The position numbers and the translations under genes are program-made. A model generated the notes under the pieces. It saw only the letters and a program-made list of their open reading frames with translations. It was not told the origin of the DNA and did no database searches. A stretch of DNA of 64,000 nt, taken from assembly GCA_965207805.1 (NCBI GenBank), contig OZ242312.1, positions 3,472,001-3,536,000 of the forward strand, read 5' to 3'. Position 1 is the first letter of the stretch. Every line of letters starts with the position of its first letter. Of this stretch, positions 16,721 through 25,389 are shown piece by piece. Origin of the DNA: Palauibacter sp965207805 (GTDB lineage: Bacteria > Gemmatimonadota > Gemmatimonadetes > Palauibacterales > Palauibacteraceae).

Positions 16721-19135
16721 TCACCAGGTTCGCTTCACCGATACAGACCACTCGAACGGTCTTCCGTACACCTGCTCGAGGTAGGCCGCCGCAGTGCCCC
16801 AAGCGGACGTCCCGGTCAGGAGATAGCGCTCGTCCGTCAGGTTGCGGAATGCGGACAACACCTCCCACCTGCCGTCCGCGCTCGCCAGGCTGATCGTGGC
16901 GTGGAGCAGGTGATACCCCTCCTGAAACAGTTGGGGCGTGTTGACGGGGTCGTGATACTGCGACGCCGTGTACGTCCAGTGGAGCCGGGGGGTAACGGGC
17001 AACCCGCGGGCGTGGAATGTCCTGCCGATTGCGAGTGAATGGTTGAAACCGGGCGTCTTGGTCAGCTTGTAGTCCGGCAGCAACGGGTTTCTGTTCTCCA
17101 GCACGACGGTGCTCAGGCTCTCGTACTCCGCACTCAGTACACCGAGACTGGCCGCGACGTCCCACCCGCCGCCCGGTATCCACGCCGCCTCCAATTCGCC
17201 ACCCTGGAGATCGGCCGACCCGCCGTTGACGGTAATGGGATTGATCGACTCGCGGATGACGACCTGCAAGTCTTCGTAGTCGGCCCGGAAGAGCGCCAGA
17301 TTCAGCCTGAGACGACCGTCGCCGGTACTCGACTTCAGACCGATTTCGTAACTGGCGACTGTTTCGGGCTCGTAGTCGGTCGGGGCGGCGTCGGGCGAAT
17401 TCGGTTCGTGGCCGGGCGGGGGAGACGGAACCCGCGCGTCGAAGCCGCCGCTCTTGAATCCCTCGGAGAATCCGACATAGGCGATCGTGTTGTCGTTCAA
17501 TTGATGGGCGAGGTTGGCCATCACGGTCAGCGCATCGAAATCCCTGGTGAACTCCTTGTTGGCGAGGATGCGATCCCCGGGCTTCATCGGCCCGGTGGCG
17601 GCTCGGAAAATCCCCCTGGCCAAGGGCCATGTGGGTCCGTGGATGCTGCCCCTGCCCTGCGATGCGTCGCCCACCGCGTGGACATCCGGCGTCACGGACT
17701 TCCAATCCCTCGTGTAGCGCGCGCCGACCGTCAGCGAAACCGCCGCCGACACGTCGGCCGTGGCTTGAGCGAACCCGGCCATTGACGAGTTGACCAGGTC
17801 CCAGTGGCTGTCGAATGCCCCGGTCGGGAGCGTCACAGCGCCCAGATAGTACCCCGTTTCGCGGACGAGGTAGAGGCCGGTCTGCCAGTGTATGCGGTCG
17901 TCGAGGCCGAAGCCACTCAACTGAAATTCCTGGCTGAGCTGCTCGGATTCGACCGCGATCTGGATCTGCAGAATGTTGGCTGGCGTGTTGTCCGCGTCCC
18001 GGGAGTTCCACATGTCCAGTCCCCGGTAGCCCGTGAGAGACCGGAGCGTGACGCCCCCGCCGGGTGACCAGAAGACCTTGGCGCCGGCACCCCACGAATC
18101 CAAGTCAGAAAATGCCGGAAACGTGCCATCCGACGTGTACGGCCCGGCGAAGCTGTCTGGCCCGTAGCAACCCTCGGCACCTCCCGTGCCCTGTCCCGGC
18201 GGGGGGAAGGTCGGTGGTCCCATTCCGGGGAAGTTGGGGTTGATCATGATCGCGGTGCAGCCGGGCAGGGCCCCGTTGCCGAACGTCCCAAAGGCCTGCT
18301 TGTCGTTGACGCCTCCGTTGACGGTGGGCGCCCCGTTCTCCCGCCTGCGGGAATAGTCGGCCGTCGCAAAGACCTCGAAGGTCGCCGAGGGACGCCACAC
18401 GATCGCGCCACGGGCCGCCCGTCCGTTGTCGTTGCCCTTGTCGAGTCCGTCGTATGTGCGCGTCACGTACCCGTCCCGCTTGCGGAGCGCCAGCGCCACG
18501 CTCCCGAACAGCCCATCCCCCAGCGTGCCGTTTGCCGACGCGGTCAGGTTGGTCATCCGGTCGTCGCCGAACTGCATCCGCATGCTTCTGCGCGCTTCGG
18601 CGTCCGGCCTCCTGGAGTTGACCGACACGGCTCCGCCAACCGCGTTGCGCCCGAAGAGCGTACCCTGCGGTCCGCGCAGCACCTCAACGCGTTCCACGTC
18701 GATGAGGTCCATCACCGCTCCCACCGAACGCGGCATGTATATCCCGTCAACGTACACCGCAACTCCGGGATCCGTCACCGGCAGGAAGTCGCGCTGCCCC
18801 ACGCCCCGGATGTAGAACTGCGCCGCGGACTTCGTGCCCGAAAGAGCGCCGGAGTGGTTGAAGTTCACGTTCGGCATGATCTGGCCGAGCCGATCGGTCG
18901 TTCCGACCTGGCCAAGCTCCAAATCGCGACCGGACAAGGCCGACACCGCCAGCGGGACGCTCTGAAGGAGTTCCTCCCGATTCCTGGCGGTCACGACCAG
19001 CGGCTCCAGCCTGACAACCGTGTCGGGTTTGGGTGGTGGGGGTTCCTGTCCTGACGCCGTGGGCGTCGTCGCGCAAACGGCGACCAGCGTGCCTCCCAGG
19101 ATCAGAAGGCATCGCCGGCTCGCGCTACGACCCAC
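16721..19135 (-). CDS. TonB-dependent receptor
   Basis: An 804-residue outer-membrane active transporter. After a signal peptide (LLILGGTLVAVCATT) comes a TonB-box-like EPLVVTARNRE, a plug domain (residues about 45-160: IRGVGQRDFLP, VEVLRGPQGTLFGRNAVGG) and a 22-strand-type barrel ending in an aromatic residue (SVSVKRTW). Plug and barrel resemble receptors annotated for iron complexes or plant-derived compounds in proteobacteria. The GTG at 19135 overlaps the DUF1330 stop by 11 nt; an ATG at 19210 would overlap more. Ligand unknown. As island cargo it suggests an acquired uptake function. Confidence 0.9.
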   Translation of the reverse strand: MGRSASRRCLLILGGTLVAVCATTPTASGQEPPPPKPDTVVRLEPLVVTARNREELLQSVPLAVSALSGRDLELGQVGTTDRLGQIMPNVNFNHSGALSGTKSAAQFYIRGVGQRDFLPVTDPGVAVYVDGIYMPRSVGAVMDLIDVERVEVLRGPQGTLFGRNAVGGAVSVNSRRPDAEARRSMRMQFGDDRMTNLTASANGTLGDGLFGSVALALRKRDGYVTRTYDGLDKGNDNGRAARGAIVWRPSATFEVFATADYSRRRENGAPTVNGGVNDKQAFGTFGNGALPGCTAIMINPNFPGMGPPTFPPPGQGTGGAEGCYGPDSFAGPYTSDGTFPAFSDLDSWGAGAKVFWSPGGGVTLRSLTGYRGLDMWNSRDADNTPANILQIQIAVESEQLSQEFQLSGFGLDDRIHWQTGLYLVRETGYYLGAVTLPTGAFDSHWDLVNSSMAGFAQATADVSAAVSLTVGARYTRDWKSVTPDVHAVGDASQGRGSIHGPTWPLARGIFRAATGPMKPGDRILANKEFTRDFDALTVMANLAHQLNDNTIAYVGFSEGFKSGGFDARVPSPPPGHEPNSPDAAPTDYEPETVASYEIGLKSSTGDGRLRLNLALFRADYEDLQVVIRESINPITVNGGSADLQGGELEAAWIPGGGWDVAASLGVLSAEYESLSTVVLENRNPLLPDYKLTKTPGFNHSLAIGRTFHARGLPVTPRLHWTYTASQYHDPVNTPQLFQEGYHLLHATISLASADGRWEVLSAFRNLTDERYLLTGTSAWGTAAAYLEQVYGRPFEWSVSVKRTW

Positions 19136-19394
19136 CTTCGAGGGCGACGATATCGCGGGTGAACGATCCCTTGGCCATGGACAGAGCCTGCTGAACCTCC
19201 GGATCGCCATAGTGTGCCCAGGACGAAGCCGCGTCGGGGAAGCGCACGACCAGGATGCGGGTGGCTGCATCGCGCTCGTTTTGGAAGAGAAGTTCGCCAC
19301 CGTGTCTCGCCGTCGCCGCCGACGCCGCCTCGGCGAACGTCGCGTACCGGTCAGCATCGTGAACTCTGATGCGAATCATCTTGTAGACCGCCAT
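19125..19394 (-). CDS. DUF1330-type dimeric alpha/beta-barrel protein
   Basis: An 89-residue small protein with ferredoxin-like alpha/beta features: IRIRVHDADRYATFAEAA, GGELLF, and ILVVRFPDAASSWAHYGDPE followed by a helix. This is the DUF1330 pattern. Its start at 19394 is preceded by a strong GAGGAGG. It overlaps the TonB receptor gene, so it is the promoter-proximal gene of a two-gene operon. Function of the family is unassigned. Confidence 0.85.
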   Translation of the reverse strand: MAVYKMIRIRVHDADRYATFAEAASAATARHGGELLFQNERDAATRILVVRFPDAASSWAHYGDPEVQQALSMAKGSFTRDIVALEGGS

Positions 19395-19915
19395 CTCTGC
19401 CTCCTCGGGTGGACGAGCTTCAGTGGGCACCAATGTAGCGGTTCAGTTCGTCGCGTGACAATTCTCCCGTGACCGGGGCAATCATGAAGGCCGAACCGAC
19501 GGATCTCGACACGATCACAGGTCATCGGGACAGCTTCGGGACGGTTCGCGACGAGGTTCGGGAGCCGTACGCCGCTCCGGGCATCGCCCGGAACAGCCTC
19601 GACCGGGCCGTCGCGCGCCAAGCCACCCGGCCTATTGGCCGAACATGCTCACGCGACGAATCTCGGGCGCATTTCCGGCAGGGCGGATCGCCGATGCGCC
19701 CTGACAACACGGCTTCCGGGGAAGGAGGTCGGGAGGCTTCCCCGGGGCCTCCCGCGAAGGCAAGGCACGGGCGCGGAAGTCCCGCCATACGGTTCCGATT
19801 TTCCCGCTCTCGCGGCACGGTCCAGCAAGGTCCAGTACAACGGCAGAAAACGCAGATCGTGCAGCCCTGTAAGTAGTTAGCCGATTCCCTGCCGTGATTC
19901 GGACCTCTGCCGATC
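19395..19915. other. Right-end stretch of island 1 without an intact gene
   Basis: About 520 bp. No gene with support. Positions around 19541-19617 match, in reverse orientation, 47198-47255 of the second island (a segment reading PGIARNSL(D/G)RAVA in one frame), suggesting a shared decayed gene or end sequence. The 12-bp repeat follows at 19916. Confidence 0.45.
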
Positions 19916-19927
19916 CGCCGGACGGGC
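19916..19927 (+). repeat. attR: right 12-bp direct repeat of island 1
   Basis: Second copy of CGCCGGACGGGC. The bases just outside also resemble the left side (GATC precedes both, with one extra G on the left). Confidence 0.82.
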
Positions 19928-20106
19928 GCTACCTCGGCACGCTCGAGACGGGAACCGCGGCGCTCCCGGACATGCCGGACGCCTTCGGCCCGAACGGCCT
20001 CGTCGCCTTCATCGACACGGACGAGTTCGACGTCCCCGTCATCACGGTGTGGCGACTGCCACCCGCGATCCGCCTGGAGTCGGCGCGACCTCCACCGGCT
20101 CGATGA
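19916..20106 (+). pseudogene. 3' end of the split six-bladed beta-propeller gene
   Basis: The frame PDGRYLGTLETG ... AFGPNGLVAFIDTDEFDVP ... WRLPP is the last-blade signature of the same propeller family as 7553-8749. It joins it in frame through CGCCGGACGGGC. It has no plausible own start, so it is a remnant left by the island insertion. Confidence 0.85.
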
Positions 20107-20149
20107 AAGGAACCGTGGTGTTCGTGGCTGCGCTGGGAGCGGGGCGGCC

Positions 20150-20581
20150 TCAGCGCGGGCGGAAGGTGTTCCGTACGCGGAGGGATCGCCGGAAGTAGGC
20201 CGTCCAGATCGTCGCCCACGCCAAGGACCCGACCACGATGGCTGCGAGGATCGCGATTGCAGCCACCCATTCCTCGGGGCTCCTCCTTTGCACCGCCCCT
20301 TCGGGCTCCAGATTGAAGGGGACGGCAACCGCGCGCAGCGTGATCACGAGGGCGACGACCCACAGCGCGACGACGTTCCACCTCGGGGCTTGCGGCGACT
20401 TGAGGAGGATGAGAGCGAGCGGGGACGCGAGGAGAAGGAAGATCGCGACCATCAGCCAGATGGCATAGTCGAGAAACCACCCCGACAGGCCCGCCGAATG
20501 AACGAGCAGGAAGGGGATGGAACCGCAGAGGTAAACCAGGAGCCAACCTCCCACGCCGGCCGGAGTGTTTCCGCGGTTCAT
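20150..20581 (-). CDS. DUF2569-like membrane protein
   Basis: A 143-residue protein with four predicted membrane helices. The N-terminal GVGGWLLVYLCGSIPFLL is typical of DUF2569 proteins. Its ATG overlaps the stop of the upstream flavin oxidase gene by 4 nt. Role unknown; the coupling suggests it is made together with the oxidase. Confidence 0.78.
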   Translation of the reverse strand: MNRGNTPAGVGGWLLVYLCGSIPFLLVHSAGLSGWFLDYAIWLMVAIFLLLASPLALILLKSPQAPRWNVVALWVVALVITLRAVAVPFNLEPEGAVQRRSPEEWVAAIAILAAIVVGSLAWATIWTAYFRRSLRVRNTFRPR

Positions 20582-21891
20582 GGTGCCAGCCATTCCGGAG
20601 CATGGAGGGCGCCCGCGACGCGGTGCGCCATCCGCCGCCGCGAGATCGCCACGGTCGCGCGGGCGCGTTCCCCCGTCACGGTCGCATCGATCTCCGAAGC
20701 CGCTCGGAGGCCCGACTGGAGGGCTCCCTGCATCCACCCCCGCTCCCCCGAGGCGTGCTCGCCAGCGAAGTGAATGGGGCCCTCGGGCGATGCCAGTTCC
20801 GGGCGCTCGGCGAACGGGGGATCGTTCCGGGTGTAGGCGGCCCCGATCCAGGGCTGGTGCTCCCACGCGAAGTGGGTTCCGCCCTCCGCGACCTCGCGGG
20901 AGCCAGGGAACAAGCCATCAAAGCGATCGATGAAATCGGGTACGATGGCGCCGGGCTCCATCGCCGCGACCGCGCGCGCCATGTCCCCGTACATGTAGGA
21001 CATCAGGATTCCCCGAGGTCCCGGCTGATCCCAGGTCGGATGCCACATTTCCGAGAACCCCCCCACAAACGACAGCCCCCATCCGTTCAAGCCGTCCCCC
21101 TCCCAATTCCGTTCCGCGTACTGGACGTAGACCCGAGTGACGTCCTGGTAGGAAGTGGCTTCGAAGGCCGCTCGCTTCGCTGCCGAGAGGATGGGGTCGA
21201 ACACGATCTTGTCGATGACGGGGAGGGGGACGGTGCAGATGAGGCGGCCGCCCCTCAGTTCCTCCGCCGCGTCGCCGGTTCCGTAAGAGGCTACGACGCC
21301 GGCCTCGTCCCGGACCACCCTCGTCACCGGCGAGCCGTACCGCACACGGTCTCCGAGGGCTTCGGCAAAAGCCAGCGGCAAGGCGTCGGTCCCCGCCGGA
21401 ATCTTGAGCCACGTGTCCCGCCCGCCACGGAGGAACACGCCCGGTGTCTCCCGGTAGCGGTCCCCCTGCTCGGGAACGATGAGGTACTCACCTTCCTGCG
21501 TATAGAAGGGAGAGGTCTCGATCCCGAAGTGATCGATGTAGCCGAGCGTTCGATCGTGGTCCGGCGGAATGCGGGCCGGGCCGGATTCGGCGATGAGCCC
21601 GTCGTCGAAGGTCTCGCGAAGTGTCTGTACCCGGCCCCCCGCTGCGTTTCTTGCTTCCAGAACCCGGACATCGTGCCCCGCCCGGACCAACTCGTATGCG
21701 GCGACCAGCCCGGAAAGACCGGCGCCCACCACGATCACGTCGACCCGATCTCCGGGTACGGGCGGTGGCGGCACACTGACGACCGGACCCATGCCGTCGC
21801 CCGAGCAGCCGGCGCCCAGGGAGAGAGAGACCAGAGCGCCACTGCCGCGGGCGAGAAAGTCCCGGCGGCTGAGTGTTGGTTGGTTGTTCAC
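20578..21891 (-). CDS. Tat-exported flavin monoamine oxidase family protein
   Basis: A 437-residue FAD-dependent amine oxidase. A twin-arginine signal SRRDFLARG is followed by a hydrophobic stretch and a lipobox LGAGC, so the product is probably a folded, lipid-anchored periplasmic enzyme. The FAD dinucleotide fold VIVVGAGLSGLVAAYEL begins near residue 41, followed by EARNAAGGRV. The C-terminal FAD motif is IHFAGEHASGERGWMQGA. It oxidatively deaminates an amine or amino acid; which one is unclear. The GTG at 21891 puts the Tat motif at the N-terminus; an ATG at 21969 would give a long leader. Confidence 0.9.
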   Translation of the reverse strand: MNNQPTLSRRDFLARGSGALVSLSLGAGCSGDGMGPVVSVPPPPVPGDRVDVIVVGAGLSGLVAAYELVRAGHDVRVLEARNAAGGRVQTLRETFDDGLIAESGPARIPPDHDRTLGYIDHFGIETSPFYTQEGEYLIVPEQGDRYRETPGVFLRGGRDTWLKIPAGTDALPLAFAEALGDRVRYGSPVTRVVRDEAGVVASYGTGDAAEELRGGRLICTVPLPVIDKIVFDPILSAAKRAAFEATSYQDVTRVYVQYAERNWEGDGLNGWGLSFVGGFSEMWHPTWDQPGPRGILMSYMYGDMARAVAAMEPGAIVPDFIDRFDGLFPGSREVAEGGTHFAWEHQPWIGAAYTRNDPPFAERPELASPEGPIHFAGEHASGERGWMQGALQSGLRAASEIDATVTGERARATVAISRRRMAHRVAGALHAPEWLAP

Positions 21892-21967
21892 GCTTGACAA
21901 CGCTCCGGTCGAGGCACATGATCCGCAATCCGAATAAACACCGAATATCAAGCCCGACGGAGCATCC

Positions 21968-22438
21968 ATGTCCTACGCCGAAGGTCTGTCCGCACAGCTT
22001 TCCATGTCCAGGAGCCTGTTCAAGAAGACGCTCGAGACGTTCACGGAAGAGGATTCGGGTTTCGGGCCCAACCCGGAGGTCTTTACCGTGGCCGGCCACG
22101 TGGCGCACGCCGCCGGTACGGTCGACTGGTTCGTCGATGGCGCGTTCGGTGACGGCTGGAACATGGACTTCCAGGGACATCTCGAGGAGACGCGGGCCGT
22201 CACGTCACTGGCCGAAGCGATCGCGTGGGTCGACCGGGCCTACGGCCGGGCGATCGAGGTCATCGGATCCCAGTCGGACGAGGATCTCCACGCGCCGATC
22301 GAAGATCCGCAGATCATGGAGGGGCAGCCTCGAGGGGCAATTGTGAACGGGATCGTGGATCACACGGCGCACCACCGGGGCGCGCTCACGGTCTACGCGC
22401 GTCTGCTCGGCAAGGTGCCCGTAATGCCGTATGCCTAG
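21968..22438 (+). CDS. DinB-family four-helix-bundle protein
   Basis: A 156-residue DinB/DUF664-like protein. The metal-binding His positions are visible in GHVAHAAGTVDWF and DHTAHHRGALTVYARLLG, the two DinB hallmarks. Proteins of this fold are thiol transferases, isomerases or damage-related proteins; the reaction here is unknown. It is transcribed divergently from the Tat oxidase, with about 75 bp between. Confidence 0.9.
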   Translation: MSYAEGLSAQLSMSRSLFKKTLETFTEEDSGFGPNPEVFTVAGHVAHAAGTVDWFVDGAFGDGWNMDFQGHLEETRAVTSLAEAIAWVDRAYGRAIEVIGSQSDEDLHAPIEDPQIMEGQPRGAIVNGIVDHTAHHRGALTVYARLLGKVPVMPYA

Positions 22439-22483
22439 AGTGTTGCGTGCGGGGGCCCGGACGGGGCGGGCGCCGCGAAGCTC

Positions 22484-22780
22484 CTAGACTTCGCGCACGA
22501 AGATCTGCGCGGCGGATTCGCGGCGCAGCGCGAGGAGGGTGCCCTCGACGGAGATGATCGGGTCTCCCGTGGGGGAATTGCGAACGCGGCGCAGCGTGCA
22601 GCCCGGCAGGATGCCGCGTTCGAGCAGCGGCTCGACTTCGTCGTTCGGCGCGTCGATGCGCTCAAGTTCGACCGCCTGCCGTAGCGGCACGTCCATCAGC
22701 GACGTCCGGGAACCGTTCGATCTTCCGTTCTTCACGCCGAGTTTGTCCCTCACGTTGGTTTGACCATCGGGGTGGAACAT
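22484..22780 (-). CDS. feoA: FeoA-domain protein (ferrous iron transport)
   Basis: A 98-residue protein with an SH3-like FeoA domain (residues about 30-98: LERIDAP, LLERGILPGCTL, ISVEGTLLALRRESAAQIFV). FeoA assists FeoB on the cytoplasmic side. The first 28 residues are an extra extension. The start at 22780 has GAGGAGG upstream. It is divergent from feoB instead of the usual feoAB order, with palindromic operators between them. Confidence 0.88.
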   Translation of the reverse strand: MFHPDGQTNVRDKLGVKNGRSNGSRTSLMDVPLRQAVELERIDAPNDEVEPLLERGILPGCTLRRVRNSPTGDPIISVEGTLLALRRESAAQIFVREV

Positions 22781-22796
22781 ACTAGCGTCCTCCTCA

Positions 22797-22832
22797 GTTG
22801 AGAACCAGTCTCAACTAACGATAATCGTTATC
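22797..22832. promoter_or_regulatory. Fur/DtxR-like double palindrome between feoA and feoB
   Basis: Two inverted repeats lie in the 66-bp divergent promoter: GTTGAGA-ACCAG-TCTCAAC (22797-22815) and AACGAT-A-ATCGTT (22817-22829), extended as GATAA-TCG-TTATC (22820-22832). Position and sequence fit an iron-responsive Fur-family or DtxR-family operator controlling both genes. Confidence 0.65.
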
Positions 22833-22846
22833 GGTAGTTTCCCACC

Positions 22847-24775
22847 ATGCCCCCAGTCGCGACCCCAGCGCGCGCGGATCACGGAGCCGGTACGGACGCG
22901 CCCGCTTCCGGGCCCCCCGTCGTGGCCCTCATCGGTCCGCCCAACTCGGGCAAGACGACGCTCTTCAACCGTCTGACGGGACTGCGGCAGAGGGTCGCGA
23001 ACTACCCAGGCGTCACGGTCGAGAAGCACGTGGGCCGGGCGCGCTTCGCGTCGGGCCTCGACCTGGACATCGTCGACCTGCCGGGGGTAAGCGGCTTCTC
23101 GGCCCGCTCCCCCGATGAGCGCGTCACGCGCGACGTGCTGGAAGGCCGGATCGAAGGGCTGCGGGCACCCGAGGCCATCGTGCTCATCGTCGACGCGGTT
23201 CGGCTCGAGACGCAGCTCATGCTCGTGGGCCCCGTGCTGGAACGGGAACGCCCCACGCTCCTTGTCCTCAACATGGCGGACGAACTCGAGGCGGGGGACG
23301 GCACGCTGGACGACGAGGCGCTCGCCGCCGCGTTCGGCGTGGAAGTGGTCCGGACGGACGCGCGCACGGGGCGGGGCGTCGAAGCGGTCGCCGACTTCCT
23401 GGACCGGGTGGCCGGGCGCTCGGCGCCCCCGGCGACCGGCGCGAAGCCGGGGTCGGGTTCCGGGGCCGGACGAGCCGGGCTGCCGACGATGGACGCGCTC
23501 TCCCGCCGCCGCGAAGTGGTCCAGAACGCGCTCGCCTCCGCCGGGTACCGGTCGGCCGGCCCGCCGAAGCTGACGCAGCGTCTCGATGCCCTCTTCCTGC
23601 ACCGGATCGCGGGTCCGGCCGTGTTTTTCGTCCTCGCCGCGCTCGTGTTCCAGGCCATCTTCACGTGGGCCACGCCGATCATGGACGGGGTCGAGCTCGG
23701 CATCGCCTCCTCCGGCGAATGGCTGGCGGCGCGGCTGCCGGCGAGCTGGTTCCGGGATCTTCTCATCGACGGCGTGTGGGCGGGCGTCGGCTCCGTCCTC
23801 GTCTTCCTCCCCCAGATCCTCATCCTATTCCTCTTCCTGGGGATCCTTGAGGACTCCGGCTACATGGCGCGGGCGGCGGTGATTGCCGACCGCACGATGC
23901 TGAGGGTTGGCCTCCAGGGACGGGCGTTCCTGCCGCTGCTCTCGGCCTACGCGTGCGCGGTTCCGGCGATCCTCTCCTCGCGCACCGTGGAGGACGAGCG
24001 CGACCGGATGGCGACGATGTTCATCGCCCCGTTCATGACCTGCTCGGCGCGGCTGCCGGTCTATGCCCTCCTCATCGCCGCGTTCATCCCGGAGCGTCCC
24101 CTCCTGGGGCCGTTCGTCGGGACGCGGGCGGCGACGATGCTCGGCCTCTACGCGCTGGGTCTCGCCGCGGCCATCGGCACGGCCTTTCTGCTCCGGCGCA
24201 CGTTCTTGCGGGGAAAGCCCGCCGGGTTCGTGATGGAACTGCCGCCGTACCGGATTCCGGCGCTGCGGACGCTCGCCCTCCGCCTCCTCGACCGGAGCAA
24301 GATCTTCCTCCGGAGGGTGGGGAAGATCATCCTCGCCGTGACCGTCGTTCTCTGGGTCCTCGCGCAGTTCCCCCGGGTCGACGGCGCCCCGCCACCGGTC
24401 GAGGAGAGCGCGCTCGGACAGATGGGGCAGGTGATCGAGCCGGCGATCGAACCGCTCGGGTTCGACTGGAGGATCGGCGTGGGTCTCGTCTCCTCGCTCG
24501 CCGCGCGCGAGGTCATCGTCGGCACGCTCGGCACGATCTACGGAATCGAGGACAGCGACGAGACGTCGCTCGAACTGCGGGCCGCCCTGCAGCGCGACCT
24601 GGACTTCGGAGGGGCCGTCGCCCTGCTCGTCTTCTTCGTGTTCGCGCTGCAGTGCATGTCCACGGTGGCGATGATGCGGAGGGAAACGGCGGGCTGGAAA
24701 TGGCCCCTGGCCCAGTTCGGCTACATGCTCGCGCTGGCCTACGCCGGAGCCCTGGCCGCGAACCAGTTGCTCTAG
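22847..24775 (+). CDS. feoB: Ferrous iron transporter FeoB
   Basis: A 642-residue inner-membrane Fe2+ transporter. The cytoplasmic G domain has Walker A GPPNSGKT (30-37), G2 Thr57 in GVTVE, G3 DLPG (77-80) and G4 NMAD (142-145). Two Gate-type membrane regions follow (for example LLSAYACAVPAILSSRTVEDERDR, with the conserved Cys of the pore; shown in two halves in the family as YACAVPAI and the ARLPVYALL region). The N-terminus has about 25 extra residues before the G domain. It is somewhat shorter than E. coli FeoB, lacking the C-terminal tail. Confidence 0.95.
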   Translation: MPPVATPARADHGAGTDAPASGPPVVALIGPPNSGKTTLFNRLTGLRQRVANYPGVTVEKHVGRARFASGLDLDIVDLPGVSGFSARSPDERVTRDVLEGRIEGLRAPEAIVLIVDAVRLETQLMLVGPVLERERPTLLVLNMADELEAGDGTLDDEALAAAFGVEVVRTDARTGRGVEAVADFLDRVAGRSAPPATGAKPGSGSGAGRAGLPTMDALSRRREVVQNALASAGYRSAGPPKLTQRLDALFLHRIAGPAVFFVLAALVFQAIFTWATPIMDGVELGIASSGEWLAARLPASWFRDLLIDGVWAGVGSVLVFLPQILILFLFLGILEDSGYMARAAVIADRTMLRVGLQGRAFLPLLSAYACAVPAILSSRTVEDERDRMATMFIAPFMTCSARLPVYALLIAAFIPERPLLGPFVGTRAATMLGLYALGLAAAIGTAFLLRRTFLRGKPAGFVMELPPYRIPALRTLALRLLDRSKIFLRRVGKIILAVTVVLWVLAQFPRVDGAPPPVEESALGQMGQVIEPAIEPLGFDWRIGVGLVSSLAAREVIVGTLGTIYGIEDSDETSLELRAALQRDLDFGGAVALLVFFVFALQCMSTVAMMRRETAGWKWPLAQFGYMLALAYAGALAANQLL

Positions 24776-24808
24776 CGGCCGCGGTTTCCACCCCGGTCGC
24801 AGCGGCTT

Positions 24809-25252
24809 CTAGGCCGGGTCGCGGAAGAACCGGGGATAGAGCAGCGCGTTGGCGAGCGCCACGACGGTGAAGACGATGAGCGCGTCCACCATGCTCCAGT
24901 AGTAGAAGGGCCGAATCCCCGCCACGTAGTGGTTCATGTAGACGGCCGCGAGTGCGCAGAAGAACGCCGCCATCAGCAGGTAGCTCTTCAGGCTGCGGAG
25001 CCAGATCGAACCTCGGAGTACGGGGTTCAGAAGGTGGAAGACGACGGCCGCCAAGAACCACATCGCGTAGTTGTAGCCCAGCGAGATCATGAAGTCGGTG
25101 GACGTGAAGTTCTGATCGAACGCCTCGGGGAAGAGCGGCAGGGGCCGGTGCATGGGCTCCATGATCGTGAACCCCTCGATGAACCCGCCCACCGTGTAGC
25201 GCACGACGTTCAACAGCACGACGAGACCGGCCAGTTTCAGGATCGTCTTCAC
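24809..25252 (-). CDS. Four-helix membrane protein, unknown function
   Basis: A 147-residue protein with four predicted membrane segments (LKLAGLVVLLNVV, YNYAMWFLAAVVFHLL, SYLLMAAFFCALAAV, VDALIVFTVVALANALL). It converges on feoB. No family recognised. Confidence 0.75.
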   Translation of the reverse strand: MKTILKLAGLVVLLNVVRYTVGGFIEGFTIMEPMHRPLPLFPEAFDQNFTSTDFMISLGYNYAMWFLAAVVFHLLNPVLRGSIWLRSLKSYLLMAAFFCALAAVYMNHYVAGIRPFYYWSMVDALIVFTVVALANALLYPRFFRDPA

Positions 25253-25389
25253 GTTGCTCCTCTCTCGCCCCTCGCCCGCACGGGTCCGGCCTACAGGCTG
25301 CGGGTTTCCCCGTCTCCGACCGTGCGAGACTATCCATCTCGCGGTATCGGAACAACGGAACCGGGAACGGAAACAACGAGGGATGGTCG

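Larger units (their letters stand above)
8685..19927. mobile_element. Integrative genomic island 1 (about 11.2 kb)
   Basis: The island is bounded by the 12-bp direct repeats and splits a six-bladed propeller gene. Its integrase lies at the left end, reading toward attL. Cargo: a GT87-like membrane glycosyltransferase, GT2 glycosyltransferase and DUF547 lipoprotein operon; an outer-membrane/periplasmic pair; a winged-helix gene plus structured noncoding element; and a DUF1330/TonB-receptor pair. No relaxase or conjugation genes are visible, so it is an integrative but not self-transmissible element as far as this sequence shows. Confidence 0.83.
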
